DNA of 64,000 bases from Phytophthora sp. 'mugwort' (lineage: Eukaryota > Oomycota > Peronosporomycetes > Peronosporales > Peronosporaceae): assembly GCA_033558025.1 (NCBI GenBank), contig JAUCEF010000005.1, positions 5,828,001 to 5,892,000 on the forward strand, in the 5' to 3' direction. This document shows positions 11,874-24,000 of this stretch, piece by piece. How positions within the stretch are numbered: the stretch's first letter is position 1; each line of letters begins with the position of its first letter. The notes beneath the pieces were generated by a model, which saw nothing but the letters and a program-made list of their open reading frames with translations, had not been told where the DNA came from and made no database searches. Both the position numbers and the translations under genes were made by a program.

Positions 11874-12775
11874 AAATTGGTTTGAGTTTGCAGGAGGTAT
11901 TATGTATTCAATTGACGGGTCACCCTTCTGAAACGCTGGTTACCGTAAATCCATACATTAAATTTTACTATAGGACGCTGCAAAGAAAACAATGTATGCC
12001 AATCGTTATCGCCGCCCAAAGCGAACATTGGGAAGGCCGACGTAGTCCTGGTCAATGCAAGAAGCTAGATGTAACCATTTTCCTAAGTTGATGTGCATAT
12101 ACCAACTATAATTCGTACCATAGGTCACTCTACTTCGATCTAGATGTCTGCAAGGGCCTACCGATGGTCAGTATAAGAAGGCAATTACTCTCATAAAGGA
12201 CAACTCGCATTTGGTGTGATTAAAAAAGAGGAAAATAATTCTTAACTGGGTTCCTAGCGAAGCACCTGGCGTAATAGTGGCAAGACGCTGTATCCCCCAT
12301 ACTTTTCGTACTATCACCGTCAGTTGCTCATCGACTCTAGAGCTGCTCTACATCAAAGAACTTTGATGCGTAGCACTGTTCAAACCGGTTGATGCAGGCC
12401 AATCATTGTTCACAGGGGGTACGAAGATAATTAGTGTTGTTCTGTGCCAGCGATGCAAAACAACAGTTTCAATTTTATACAAAATGAAAAGGCATGGTGA
12501 TACTCTAGGCTTTTGAGAAACGCTGGTGTTTTTTTTGCGGCTAGCGCAAATACTACGACCCAACTACTAAAAGGCGAATTAGCAGAGCAGCGGGTGCGAC
12601 GTATGGTTGCCTTGCCTATAACATTAACTTTCATCACGTTTATGTGTTTGGTTAATCTTTGATTCATTGTTGGCCCATCTACCTTACAGAAGTATAATCT
12701 TGGATAAGGAACAAAGCGTAGAGGCAGAAGCGCTACCAAAATCTAGTTGCGGGATTCGAATGGAAAAAGCTCTTA
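11874..12775. other. no recognised gene
   Basis: Only short frames are present. The longest is minus 12,739-12,431 (102 codons), which has no recognised motif. I see no repeat structure in this stretch. Confidence 0.4.
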
Positions 12776-12835
12776 CAGTTTCAATACGAGCACTTCAACT
12801 TGACATCGCAAGTTGAATTGCTTGTATTGAAACTG
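12776..12835. repeat. imperfect 27-base hairpin with a 6-base loop
   Basis: The arm at 12,776-12,802 is the reverse complement of 12,809-12,835 with only two mismatches. The spacer is 'acatcg'. RNA from either strand would fold into a stem of about 27 pairs. Function is unknown. It could be a miniature transposon, a small-RNA hairpin or a chance palindrome. Confidence 0.6.
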
Positions 12836-13039
12836 GTTGGTTGAGTCGTGACTAACGCTCTCTTGTCGATTCAGGTGTGCAGGTGTGGAGCTGGTACGTC
12901 TCGGCGGACCATTCGCGAGCTAGAAAACCAGATCGCAGACTTTCACACTGCTTATCATCGGCTTCGACAGATCCGCTCTGACGAAAGGAAAGGAAGCCAA
13001 GGTTGAGCAGCCAACGAGCACGGATCCGTTATACCGTAA

Positions 13040-14103
13040 TCACTCAACAAATCGGGGATCGAATAGATATCCGAGCCCGATCTGGGTACGGAATGGAGAC
13101 AAGAGAGCAAGACTGGCCAGTGACGACGCAGCTGATCTGACTGGATCTGGGGGTTTGGACTCGATAGGCCCTCGATCGTGCTGATCCGTTGGCCGCGCCC
13201 CGTCTCCCGAGATCAGGCAGATTGGGTCGATCCGGCAGTCGAGATCGAGCACATCGGGTCGATCGATATTCGCCGATCGGTTTACAGGTTCCGACAACCT
13301 CGATGGCAGAATGGTATACGCATTCTGACATACGCGATCTGGTCGATCGGATGCGATCAGCATTCATCCTCGGAGATGGGCAAGTGTGAAGCCGGTACGA
13401 GTTGAGTGGTTGAAGAGGGGAATGAATCAGGATAGGTAGGCGGTACGAGGTAGGATTCAGGATGGGAAGATAGGATAACAAAAGGCTAAACAGCAATCAC
13501 ACTCGAATTGAAATGGACGACTTTGGCGGTTTTCAAGTATCGCAGGAAGGGAACTACATTGGCCCTCCAAGGTGTCACCTAGTCCAAGGTAACAGATATA
13601 GTGTCGTGGTGAGAGGATCGGAGCGTATATTGGCTGACCCTCCTCTACGATAGTGAATTACTGCTCAAGGGCTCACCTCGATCATCGGCATTCAGTGCTC
13701 GGCCGACGATCGTTTCGACTCTCAACTCGCAAGATCCCGCAAAAGGAAGCGTCAAGCAACTCCCATGAAACAACGCCACAATGCAACCTCGACCTCGGAT
13801 CAAATCCCCCCCCCCCCCATCGAAGGTCGATTACCTCAGATCGGAACCGACAACGGCAGCAGAGCGAAGCCTTCTGCTTGTTCCACACATCCCCGCGTCC
13901 CGCCAGGCCGTTCAAGACTTTACATCGCTGCATCTTTCGGAGTCCCAAGAGAGCAGATTCAGCCCACCGATGGCTACACAAGGTGAGACAAAGTTCAGCT
14001 GATCACGGATCATCGGGGAACCCCCTCCGTTAGTTGGTGGCTGGGCGCAGGTGGTAAGCGGATCGGGTCTCAATCATGTTTTCACCGATCCTGCTACACC
14101 ACA
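13040..14103 (-). repeat. LTR-like dispersed repeat, family A, copy 2
   Basis: From about 13,350 to the CTACACCACA end this is almost identical to copy 1 (3,303-4,051), which indicates recent spread. The left GATC-rich mosaic is shorter than in copy 1. A C-run of about 11 lies at 13,808. No flanking retroelement genes are present. Confidence 0.6.
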
Positions 14104-15217
14104 TTATCACTCCTACGATGAGAGGATGAGCTTCGGACCCGTCACCGAAATTGATTTACCATCTTTAAGCTTATAGCCGAATATGAAGGGCTCGATTTCA
14201 TTAAGTCCGTCATGAAATTTGAGTCCGGCAGCCGAACTTTTCATGTCCTCCACGAAAGCAGTCTCTTTCAATCTAGTCCGCTTATAGTGCGCAATGAAGT
14301 GCTAACCTAGCTTAGTTTGGGTGCTGCCCTACTCTCAGGCTCAAAGCGATCGAGATTGTCGTTCCTAATTCGTTTTGGCTTTGCGCGGTGTCCGATAACC
14401 GCGTCGCATAACGCGACACACTGAGTGTGTCAACTTCGGCGTTTTTGGTGGTGAGACTACGCTGGTATTGTGTGGCCCACTGCAGAAGACGTGCGCTGTT
14501 ACTGTGTGAGCAGAGGCACTATGGAAGGCTTGTGCCCGCGGAAGGCCATGTAAGCATTTTCACTCGCCTCGGACATTTCTCGTCGGAAAAGCTACTGTAT
14601 GCAACCGACATGCAAGTCACTAGTCAATGGCGCATCTTATGAAACTCCAAATCGAAATCGCACAGCTGGCACCTCACAACGTTACATATATTCATAACAT
14701 TGATTACATAGGTTTTGCAGCTATCCATCCACTCGTCGAGGCCTGCCTCACCTAGTTCAGCAAATATTTTTTTGAATCCGGTAAGTATAGTAAGATTCTT
14801 TCTCCATTTCGCGCACGTTGGACTTCAGGCGCAATCGGCAATCGCAAATTCGTGAATGGATGGCGTGCAACAGGAATCGTCAAATATGTTGCTCCCAAAA
14901 TTACTGTTTTCAGAGGTCACGAAGATCATTGTCCGGCAAGCACTTTCGTCGCGTTGTCTTGTGTGCTTTCCTATCTTTTGTGTGTTGGTCCCACCAGAAA
15001 TGCGTTTGTCCGACGATCTGTTTGTTGTCCCTATTTCTCGTTGGTGTTCTTCTGGAACAGGCACCCGAGGAGGACTAGCGCTGGGTGACCGCGCAGGTTT
15101 AGATGGGAAGACCAGAAGGAAGGATGTCCATTCAAAAAATGAATAATAAAATCAAATAGCACAGATGCTCTAGATATGGAGAACCATGTCTGCCCCTTCC
15201 AAGCAGTTCGTCGATCG
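14104..15217. other. intergenic, downstream of the zinc-finger repeat gene
   Basis: No gene is recognised. Plus frames at 14,427-14,642 and 14,818-15,146 overlap one another in several frames and look non-coding. The last few hundred bases probably include the 3' UTR of the minus-strand gene that ends at 15,218. Confidence 0.4.
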
Positions 15218-16760
15218 TCACACGGAGACAACTGCAGCAGCGCCGAAGAGTTCGTGTTGCGGACACACACCGCCACCGATGGCCCATTCAGTGCAGCCTG
15301 GAACGATGCACTTCTTGCCACCGCCATGGGCCTTGCAGTAGCCTCCACCGCGGTTTGTCTTCTCACAGCCCTCAGTTTTGCACCGTCCACCGCCGCCGTG
15401 ACGAATGCAGTAGCCACCGCTATTCGCCTTGCGTGTGCACTCTGGAAAGGTGCAAGGCTTCGTTCCACCATGGGCCTTGCACAGTCCACGGGCCTGTCCG
15501 AGACGCTCACAGCCAGCTACCGTACAGCGAGGTTTTCCGCCGTGAGCACAGCAACGTCCGAAGCGAATCTAGCCAATGTAGACATCTGTATCGTTAGTAC
15601 AAAAGCTCTACAACTTAATGAGTCAGATCTGATCGTACCTGCTTCTTGGTGCAGTCTGGAAAGGTACAAGTGAATCCGCCGCCATGTGCAAGACAGTATC
15701 CGCCTCCTTGATCGTGCTTGTCACACCCACGGCGTGAGCAGCGCTTGCCCGTGCCACCGTGATCCTTGCATCGACCGCCATTGAGAGCCCAGTTGCGACA
15801 GCCTTCAGTTTGGCATCGTCTACCTCCACCATGTAGCTTGCAACGGCCTCCACCAACGCATGGCGTGGTGCATCCGTCCACGGAGCACTTCTTGCCGCCG
15901 CCATGGGCAACACAGAGACCGCCGCCCTTGTCCTTCTTAACACATCCCTGAACCTTGCAGAAGTAGCCGCCTCCATGCGCCTTGCACTTGCCCTGTCCTC
16001 GATCAAACTTCTCGCATCCTTCCACCTTGCAGCGCGCTCGTCCTCCGTGGCCACTGCATAGTCCGTAGCGAATAGCCTTCTTGGTGCAGCCGTTCACGGT
16101 ACAGTCTCGTCCTCCTCCGTGGGCCAAACAAAGTCCCTGACCTGCGTCGTACTTGTCGCACTTCTTGATGGCGCACTTCCTGCCTCCTCCATGAGCACAA
16201 CACAGTGCCGATGCGCCCAGTGCCACTCGTGTGCAGCCCGTGATGCCGCAGCGCTTCGAGCCGCCGTGATCCGGACACGTGCGCAAGTTAAAGAAGGCGC
16301 AGAACGGCGTCTGGCAGCGGTATCCGCCCCCGTGGGCGATGCAGAGGCCGCCCGCCTGCGCGAACTTGGGGCAATTCTCAAAGCGGCACCGGTAGCCGCG
16401 TCGGTCTGCGGTCTCCACCGTCGCGTTTTTCTCCGGTTCTTCAGTATCCGCGGCGGCGTCTGGTCGCTGTGCATCCTTCGATTCAGCATCAAGCGCTGCG
16501 CTGTCGCTCGCCGTCTCCTGGGGCTGGAAATCGGCGTCTTCCGGCTCTTCCGGCTGTTTGTCCGACGGCGTCGGCTCCGAACTGGGGGCCGCGGCGTCTT
16601 CTTCTTCCTCGTCGCCTCGCGCCAGCAGAGGCATGGCGAAGGATGGCGGCAAGTCCGACCCGTCCATGCCCGCATCGTCGAAGCGCGGCTCGCCCTTCGC
16701 GCCGCCAAATAACGCGGCAGATGCCGTCGCAACCTCTCGCTCTTCCTCCTCGGCCTCCAT
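15218..16760 (-). CDS. WRKY19-like zinc-finger repeat protein
   Basis: A two-exon gene: exon 1 16,760-15,639, intron 15,638-15,569 (GTACGA...CTAG), exon 2 15,568-15,218. The product is about 490 aa. Residues 1-115 are acidic and low-complexity. From about residue 120 to the end there are 15 tandem modules of about 24 residues with the pattern C-x4-C-x(8-9)-C-x2-H-GG (for example CKAHGGG). The spacing of C, C, C and H suggests one metal ion per module. The intron cuts module 11, and the joined sequence restores it exactly, which supports the splice. Proteins of this kind are abundant in oomycetes and are named after similar repeats in Arabidopsis WRKY19. They lack a WRKY domain and their role is not established. 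It is head-to-head with MED20, 102 bases apart. Confidence 0.85.
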
Positions 16761-16862
16761 CGGTCCACAAATTTAACAATGGTATGCATAACGTAAAATT
16801 TAGGATTTACTGTAGAAATTGCGCCTACGAGTCTCGGTATTGAGAATTTACTGACAAGGAGG
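16761..16862. promoter_or_regulatory. short bidirectional promoter region
   Basis: Only 102 bases separate the start codons of the zinc-finger gene (-) and MED20 (+). The stretch is AT-rich, with several TTTA/TAAAT segments. Both 5' UTRs and core promoters must lie here or reach into the neighbouring gene. No clear oomycete initiator motif was seen. Confidence 0.5.
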
Positions 16863-17789
16863 ATGACGGGCATGACCAGGTGGTTGTTGTGGCCGCCATG
16901 CTGGCTATGCTGTGCTGTATCGACTGACCTATGTGTGTCCCTGTTCCGCCTAGAGTGGTGATCATTCAGGATGTCAACATCACGCAGAAGTACCAGGAAT
17001 TGCTACGCAAGTTGGAGTCGATGGGCGGCGAGAAGGTCGGACGTCACGTGGTGCACTGCCGTCTCTTTAACCGCAAGACACTCACAGGTACAGACCGGAG
17101 ACGATAGCACACATGTGAGGGGGGGATTCAGGGGATATAAGACTAAGTATTTGATTGTGGTTGCTTGCAGATGGCTACGTTAACCAGCGCATGTTCATGC
17201 TGAGGATGTCGCAGAACGACGACCTCGTGTACGCCGTGCTGGCCAACGAGAAGGCGCACGGTCTGGCGCCTAGTGACAATGGCATTGAGGGGCTCATGGA
17301 GGACTGCTCGCTGTTGGAGTGTGGCCTGGATGGAGCCAACATTCTGCAACAGGTGGAGATCTACGCCTTCAAGTCGGACGGCCAATTTGAGGTACAGTCA
17401 GTCAGCCAGTCAGTATGAAAGAGGAACTTCGGTCCAGTGGATGGAAACGGTAACCCCTGATTGTTTTATTAATTGCTGCTGTGCAGGGCACGCAGTACGT
17501 GGTGGGAGACTTTGTAGTGAGCGTGTGCACCTTCATGTCCCGCAATAACCTACCGCGAGGCCTCATCATCGAGGTGCAATACTCGCCATGCTACACGGTG
17601 GCACACGTGGATATGCTCATCGACGAGTTTTTGGGCAACTTTGCTTCACATGATCATCTGCGCAAACCAGTTGAGAATATGCCAGCACTATTTGACAAAG
17701 TAGGGCTGCCGAGCAGCGAGTACAGCCTTAAGCACACTGCATTGCAGTACGTCGCTGCCTTCAACATCCTGCGCAAGTTCGAAAAGTAG
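16863..17789 (+). CDS. MED20: Mediator complex subunit 20
   Basis: Four exons: 16,863-16,879, 16,954-17,087, 17,171-17,391 and 17,487-17,789, encoding about 224 aa. The first exon holds only five full codons (MTGMT) and splices into a codon for Arg. All introns are GT-AG and 74-95 bases long. The C-terminal half shows the MED20/TRF-proximal pattern: GTQY..GDFVV.V, then RG..IEVQYSPC, then a leucine/phenylalanine-rich helix (DEFLG.F) and a terminal ALQY...F..LRKF. Human MED20 is 212 aa. MED20 is part of the Mediator head module that links activators to RNA polymerase II. It lies tail-to-tail with CNOT1, 228 bases apart. Confidence 0.9.
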
Positions 17790-18017
17790 ACATAGCTGGC
17801 AGTTGATCACGAAGAGTAATGTAAAAATTTCCCTTTGCAAGTGTAGGCTTAACTGCATGGTTCGCGTTCTCTACCTCGAACGTATGCAGTCAACGGAACG
17901 GGTACCTGATAAGCTTCAACTGCTACATAATCTGTCAATGCTCCGAGTACAGAAAAAAATGTATTCTGGGCAACTATTAAGCATGTCGATCCCTACTACT
18001 ACTAACAAGCTACTCCC

Positions 18018-21000
18018 CTACTGAGCTGCACTGCCGCCCAGGGAGGCCAGCGGACTGGCACTTGAGGTGCCGGGTGTCGTGCCCAGACACGTGCGAGCCA
18101 CGTCATCAAATACTTCCTTAATCTCACTTGAGCACTCGAGATAATCCTGCTCCCAGAACTTGTAACTCTTGTTGCGGATCAGCTCGATGAATGTAACCAG
18201 CAGCCCCCACGGGTGGGGACGATTAGCGATCAGACGTTCAATAAGCACACGCGTGATCTGCTCCTTGACCATCTTGTTGTTGGAGTAGGAGAACAGATAA
18301 AGAATGACGCAGCTGAAGTAGTGCGTGTGGCTGTTGGGGTAACGCAAGTGGTTCGCCAATGAGCTGAAGTACCAATAGCGGCCTTCCGTGTCCAACTCAT
18401 CCGCCAAGTAGCGGAAAACGTCCATGGCCGCTGTCTGCTCAAACTTGTTGGGCGTACTGGCAGCACTGCCATCAGCTCCAGACGGCGTCGTAGATGTCGA
18501 GCCACCGCTAGCCATGTCAGCAATCCCCTCCTTGCCTAGATACAACACTAGCGCATTGAGAGCAGGCAGCGCGTAGTTGCATGATGTCGGGTCACGCTCC
18601 AGTTGGGCTGAAGGACGCAAGAGCTTAGAGATGAGTTCCGCTGGGAAGACCGAGGCTCGGTTCGCTGTCGCATGCAGGAACTCGTCCACATATTCCTTGA
18701 TACCGTTGTGCGTGAGTGCAGCTCCCCATGCAGGCATAAGACGTGGGGCCACACTCACTTCAGGAAGCTGGGCGACCTGAAGTCCCAGTGTAAGCGGGTT
18801 GGGAAGACGCATGGACCGGGAGAACGCTGACAGGATCACGTTACGCAACTGGATACAAGCCGCGGGCAACACATCACAGAAGCTCGTGTAGAAGTCGCTC
18901 AAAAAGTCCGGATAGTCGTGAAGTAACACGAGAATAATGCGCACCACACCATTGTAGAGCGCGCCAATCGAGTCTGGGAGCGACAGGGCAGCGTTCGCAT
19001 GGCGCAAGAACGGCTCCATGAAGACGAGTAAGTTCATGAGGAGACGGTGCAGAATCTGCCAACCACGCTGTTGTTTCGCGCGTAGCAGCAATGGCATAAA
19101 GCAACGATGCGAGATGAGTTCAGTCCAAGCAAACACGAAACCAGGCAGTCCTAGAGGCTGCAGTGTGTTGTATGCGCTGGCAAACGTGTTGAGGACCTGG
19201 AGGTGGATGGCGTCCAAAGCCGGTTCCTGTGCCGTCAACTCCTTCATGAGGTTCACGAACATCCGGAAGAACACGCGCTGGTCGAAAGGGGCCTTCTTCT
19301 TGCGTGACAAGTCGTGGGCTGCCACCAACACATTGGCAATTGCACCCACAGCATGATTCAGTACCTGCAACTTTGCAGCGGGTGATGGATCCAGGTACTT
19401 CACTAACAGAGCCATCAGGTGTGTGAGTGCATCCAACACCGCGTAGTTCAACGGAACTTTCGCTCCAGCCTTGAGTGCAGCAGGGTCACTTGCAGCAAAA
19501 GAGCTCTTCAGACATGCATCCACACACAACTCGGTGCCAAACTTGAAAAAGAGCGACACACTCTCGTCGTCAGCAAGCAATCCGTACTGCTTAAGCATCT
19601 GAAGGTACTGAGCATGCATCTTCGAGTTGCCAGTAGGTTCCTTGTAAATGGCGATCCAGTGTTCCAGCGCATTGCTCACAGTGTGTCGGAAAGCAGCGTG
19701 TTCCTGTACCAGAGGTCGATCCCCTGTGGTCTTGGTCGTGCCACTACCAATTGCACCCATGCTCTTCTGCGGTACAGGCGGCGCCGGCCGGTTCTGCAGC
19801 TTTTGCACACGCGCCTGCTCCAGAAGTGCAGCAAGGATCTGCACATTCTTGTTCGCCGTCGCGCCTCCGTGGCGATCCACAATGCGGGCCAGAGCTTCGA
19901 GAGTGTTCGGCAGCTGGGCAGCGACACCAACGTGCTCCATCATCAGGCATTGCCGTACAACGTGAACTGCAAACTCGATGGCCACGCTATTGCGCTCCAT
20001 GTTGCGCGCTAGATACACGTCAAACTCACTAGCATCCACCACCTTGTAGCGGACAAGCGCCACAATAATCTCGCAGTGCAGCTTCAGTTTATCGTCCACT
20101 GGAGCACGCAGCACCCAGCCCACAATCTCCTTGTGAAGCTTCTCGCAACTAGCCGTAAGTGCTTCAAGTGAGCTTACAAGAATCTCCAGAAACAGCTCGT
20201 TCCCACGACCCCCGTTACCCAACTCATACATAAACTTCACAATACGGTTTGCAATCTTGAGGCAGGCTTCATCGCGCAGAGCTGGTCGAACACTTCCACC
20301 AAGCGCACGAACCTCACGCAGAACAGCGAAGACCTCGCTTTCGGCTGGAATCGCAAGCAGCGATGGGAGTTCGCGCTGGGCAGCAGCAGCCTGACGAGCC
20401 ACTTTCTGCACGAACAGCTCGAAACGCTCCAGCAAACCGGCAAAGCGATCCAACGCTGCTGACACGCTCACGCCAGCAGTGTCACCCTCCTTATCGACAA
20501 CACCACCTGGGAACGCGCCAGCCCCTGCACGAGACGACAGCGGCATGGAATTCTGTCGTGGGATACGCTGGAAGGCTTCATAAACCACAAGTTGCATGGG
20601 TGGAACTCCACCGGCCTTGGGCTTGAAGACTTCAGGCAACGCTGCTGGCCATTGACCACTTGGAGCGCCGGGAGAACCAGCAGAAGCTGCCACCGCTGTG
20701 CTGCTCGCGCTGCCCTCAAAGAAGTGGACTCCATCGGCCCCCGGTGTCGTTCCAGCCTGGACTTGCTGCTGAACGTAACGTCGACGTGATGCGTATGCAC
20801 CTGCCAGAGCCTCGTCAATGTCACGCATGGCCTTCTCGGAGGACGCCTTCTCAATTAACATGCAGCCCAAGTCCGTGTTCTCGTTGGAGCAGACCTGGAT
20901 CACATGCTCAAGTTGCGGTGGGTCACCAGCGCTGCTGGGAAGTAGTGCACGCAGGTGTGTACCAATGGCATTGCGAAGTGGCTCCTTCGCCGTGATAAGT

Positions 21001-24000
21001 GCCAATGATCCCGACATTGAAGCCACCATCAGATGCGCTGCCTTCCTCATCTTCGTATCATCACACTCAGTAGCAAAATCCTTTAGAATCACTTCGCGAG
21101 TGGTAATGCACGCAATAGTTACACTTCGCTCCACCACAGGAGAAATCACCTCGCGAATTGCACGGTCCACGGCAAGAGGCACGAGACGGCGTAAGTTCAC
21201 ATTGCGTAGCGGTAGCTCAGGGTTCACGGCAACATACGAGGCTAGGTTCGGAATCACTGTCGACTCCGCAGCCGCAGCTCCAGTATTGTTTGCCACAAGC
21301 CCGTAGCTCGATACTCCTTCTCTTCCAGTCGGGCTACCAGCAGGTGCGAATCCATCACCTGGCTTCTTCATCTTGCCTGGTGTCAGTGGTCGACCCAGTT
21401 TGACTCCAGAACCAGGCGGAGGTGTAGCGGATCGTTGTCCCATCATCGAGTTCTTAGGGACTTTGACGTTAAAGTCGGGGTTGGCCGTACGAGGTGGAGC
21501 ACGACGCGTATGCAAGAGCTGCGCCTTGCGTTGGTCCTCCACATTGAGCTTAAACGACTTGAACAGGACTTCAATCTCAAACTTGAGATTAAGTTTGAGG
21601 TCCGGGACATCATAAATCTCGCTCATGGCATGGATAAGACCCATAACCCATGGGTTAGGCGGCTTGAAAATCTTCGATTTCTTGCAGCCTTCGAGGATCT
21701 TAGCAACGAAAGGCGTCACAGCGATAAGGTGGCCAGTCTCGTAGCCCACGTATAAGAGCTCCTTCAAGTCCAAGTCACGCTGCAGCAGAGGCTTGTTGCG
21801 TGCGAGGGTGAACACACCGAGCCACGAACCCAGATTTTTTAACAACGAACGCTGCTGAGAGTTGGTCGTGATCGTTCCGGAGGTCAGCAACTTGCGTGCA
21901 TTCTGAAAAGTACGCTTCAGGATTTCACGCTCAAGCTCAGGACGCATGAGTTTCTCAATAAAAATCAGGTAAACTGTGTGATAGTTGGGTTGAGTCGAGA
22001 TACGCTTCACCACCAAATAGTTTGCAAGCCACGCGTGATACACAGGCAACAGCATTTTGCGCACTTCCGGGATCTTGGCCTCCAAATTCGAGATGGACAT
22101 GTTGTTCACAATAAAGTGGATACGGTCCTTCACGTTTTCATCTGGCTGCTCGACAGCCTCATTTTCGTCGATCTTACTCGCCTCGTGGAAAATATGGTCC
22201 ACCTTCAGCTCTGGTGCAGGGGTAGCAGGAGGTGAAGGTGAGCCGGCCGGTGCCTTGAGTGCTGGAGACGTTAATGACGGACCCGCTGACCGACTCAAGA
22301 TCGACGATGGGATTTGAATACCTATATCGTCTTGAGCCTTCGGAGCAGATATGGCAGGCGCAGATGGTGGTGATCCAGCACCAAACGACGCGGCACTGCT
22401 GCTTAGTCTCGTGGCTCCATCTCCCTCAGCAGAACCGGATAATGGTGGCACTGTCCCACCCAATGAGGCCAATACACCACCGCTGCCAGCGCTTACATCC
22501 AATGAAGGTCCTGACAGCGCAATTGACCGAGTGACTTGGTTCACTTGGCGCATGATCTCCGGTAAGGCATGCTGCAGGTGGGGGATCTGCGACAGGTTCG
22601 TGCAATATGCTGGCAATTCTCGTAATCGCGGAACAAATTGTTGCAGTGCGCAAGCACCAAAGAAGAAGAATTTTGAGTTCACAGGCTCACGAAGACTTTC
22701 CAGCACAGAACGCAGCGCAGTTTGGAGAAAGTTGGATGGAAGCACTTGATGCTCGATGAGTTTGCCAAAGAGAACCCCCGTGATGCGCAATTCCATCTCT
22801 GGGTACCGTGGGAAGAAGCGGTACTCGTCGAACAGATTGTGGATCATGCAATAGAAAATCTGACGTTCGCGCTCGTCGCGAGAACCTTGGAAGCGTTTCA
22901 GCATTGCCACGACGTCGTTGATATTCTGCTCCGACGTGTAGATTTGTTGGAAGTACGCGTTCGCCTGCTCCTCAATCATTTCTGCCGTATAAGTAGCAGC
23001 TTCTCCACCAGTCGAGGTCGTCTCCCCTCCAGCTCCAACACCTGCGCTTGCCACAGCTGCAGCTCCGGCACCAATGCCAGCGGCTCCACCTGGTACGTGC
23101 GTGTTAACAGTCTCTCCAGCCGGACGCGTAGACGCCGAGATAACGGGATGAGTCTCCATGCAGAGAGTAATAATGCGCTTGAGTTCTTGGGCGATAGTAA
23201 CGGGTAGCGCCGCCTGAACAGCCATGATGCACTTAAGAATAGTCGCCAACGACTCAATCGAGAGCACATGACTTGACTGCGGGGTAATGTTGCTCTTAGG
23301 CACCGCACGAGCGTAATTACGGTGCACGAAGGCCAGACAAGACGTCGCAAATGCCGTCCGTTGCGACGCGAGACGCTCCACCAACCATGACTCTAAGTTT
23401 AGTACGTCGTGGTTGGCCCCCATGGTAGCGAGTGCCAGAGCAAACGAGAAATAGTTTGAGTGGATGGCGGATGCGAAGGCGTCGCCCGTATTGCGAAAGA
23501 GCGCGAATAGTCGCGATACGATGTGTGGGGCCGTGGCAGCGTAGAAGCACTTGACGCTAGCGTACAGCACCAGTTTGGGCGCCACAGACCACAAGTGACG
23601 CATGATGAGCGGAGCGTTGGGACGACCCATGATATACGTGCTAAAGAGCTCCGAGAACATATCGTCACGAAGCGCATTCCAGCGAGGTGACGCCTGCGCC
23701 AAGTTGGCGATCAAAACATCTGGACACGTCTTCATCGCTCCATCCAGAAGCTTGCGCACGTCGCCGTAGCTGTCTTGCTCTGACACCTGCAGCAGCGTCT
23801 CCACTATGTCGAGTGAAAACCACACGCCATTCTTGGGGACAGCCGACGCATCGGCACCTTCAAACGGTGCAAGTTTGTGCGGTGACTCAGCGAATGACAA
23901 CACTTCTGGTGGTGCCTCTACAGCGGCCTTGAGGATGCTAATGTGCGCGCGACTGTTCTTCCATGGCTGCAACAAAGTCGTCACGCGAAACTTGGTCTGA

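Noticed and set aside
16094..16873. Long frames on both strands over the zinc-finger gene (259 codons minus, 197 codons plus)
   Set aside because: These are by-products of the GC-rich, module-repeated coding sequence; only the frame with the C-C-C-H modules makes sense.
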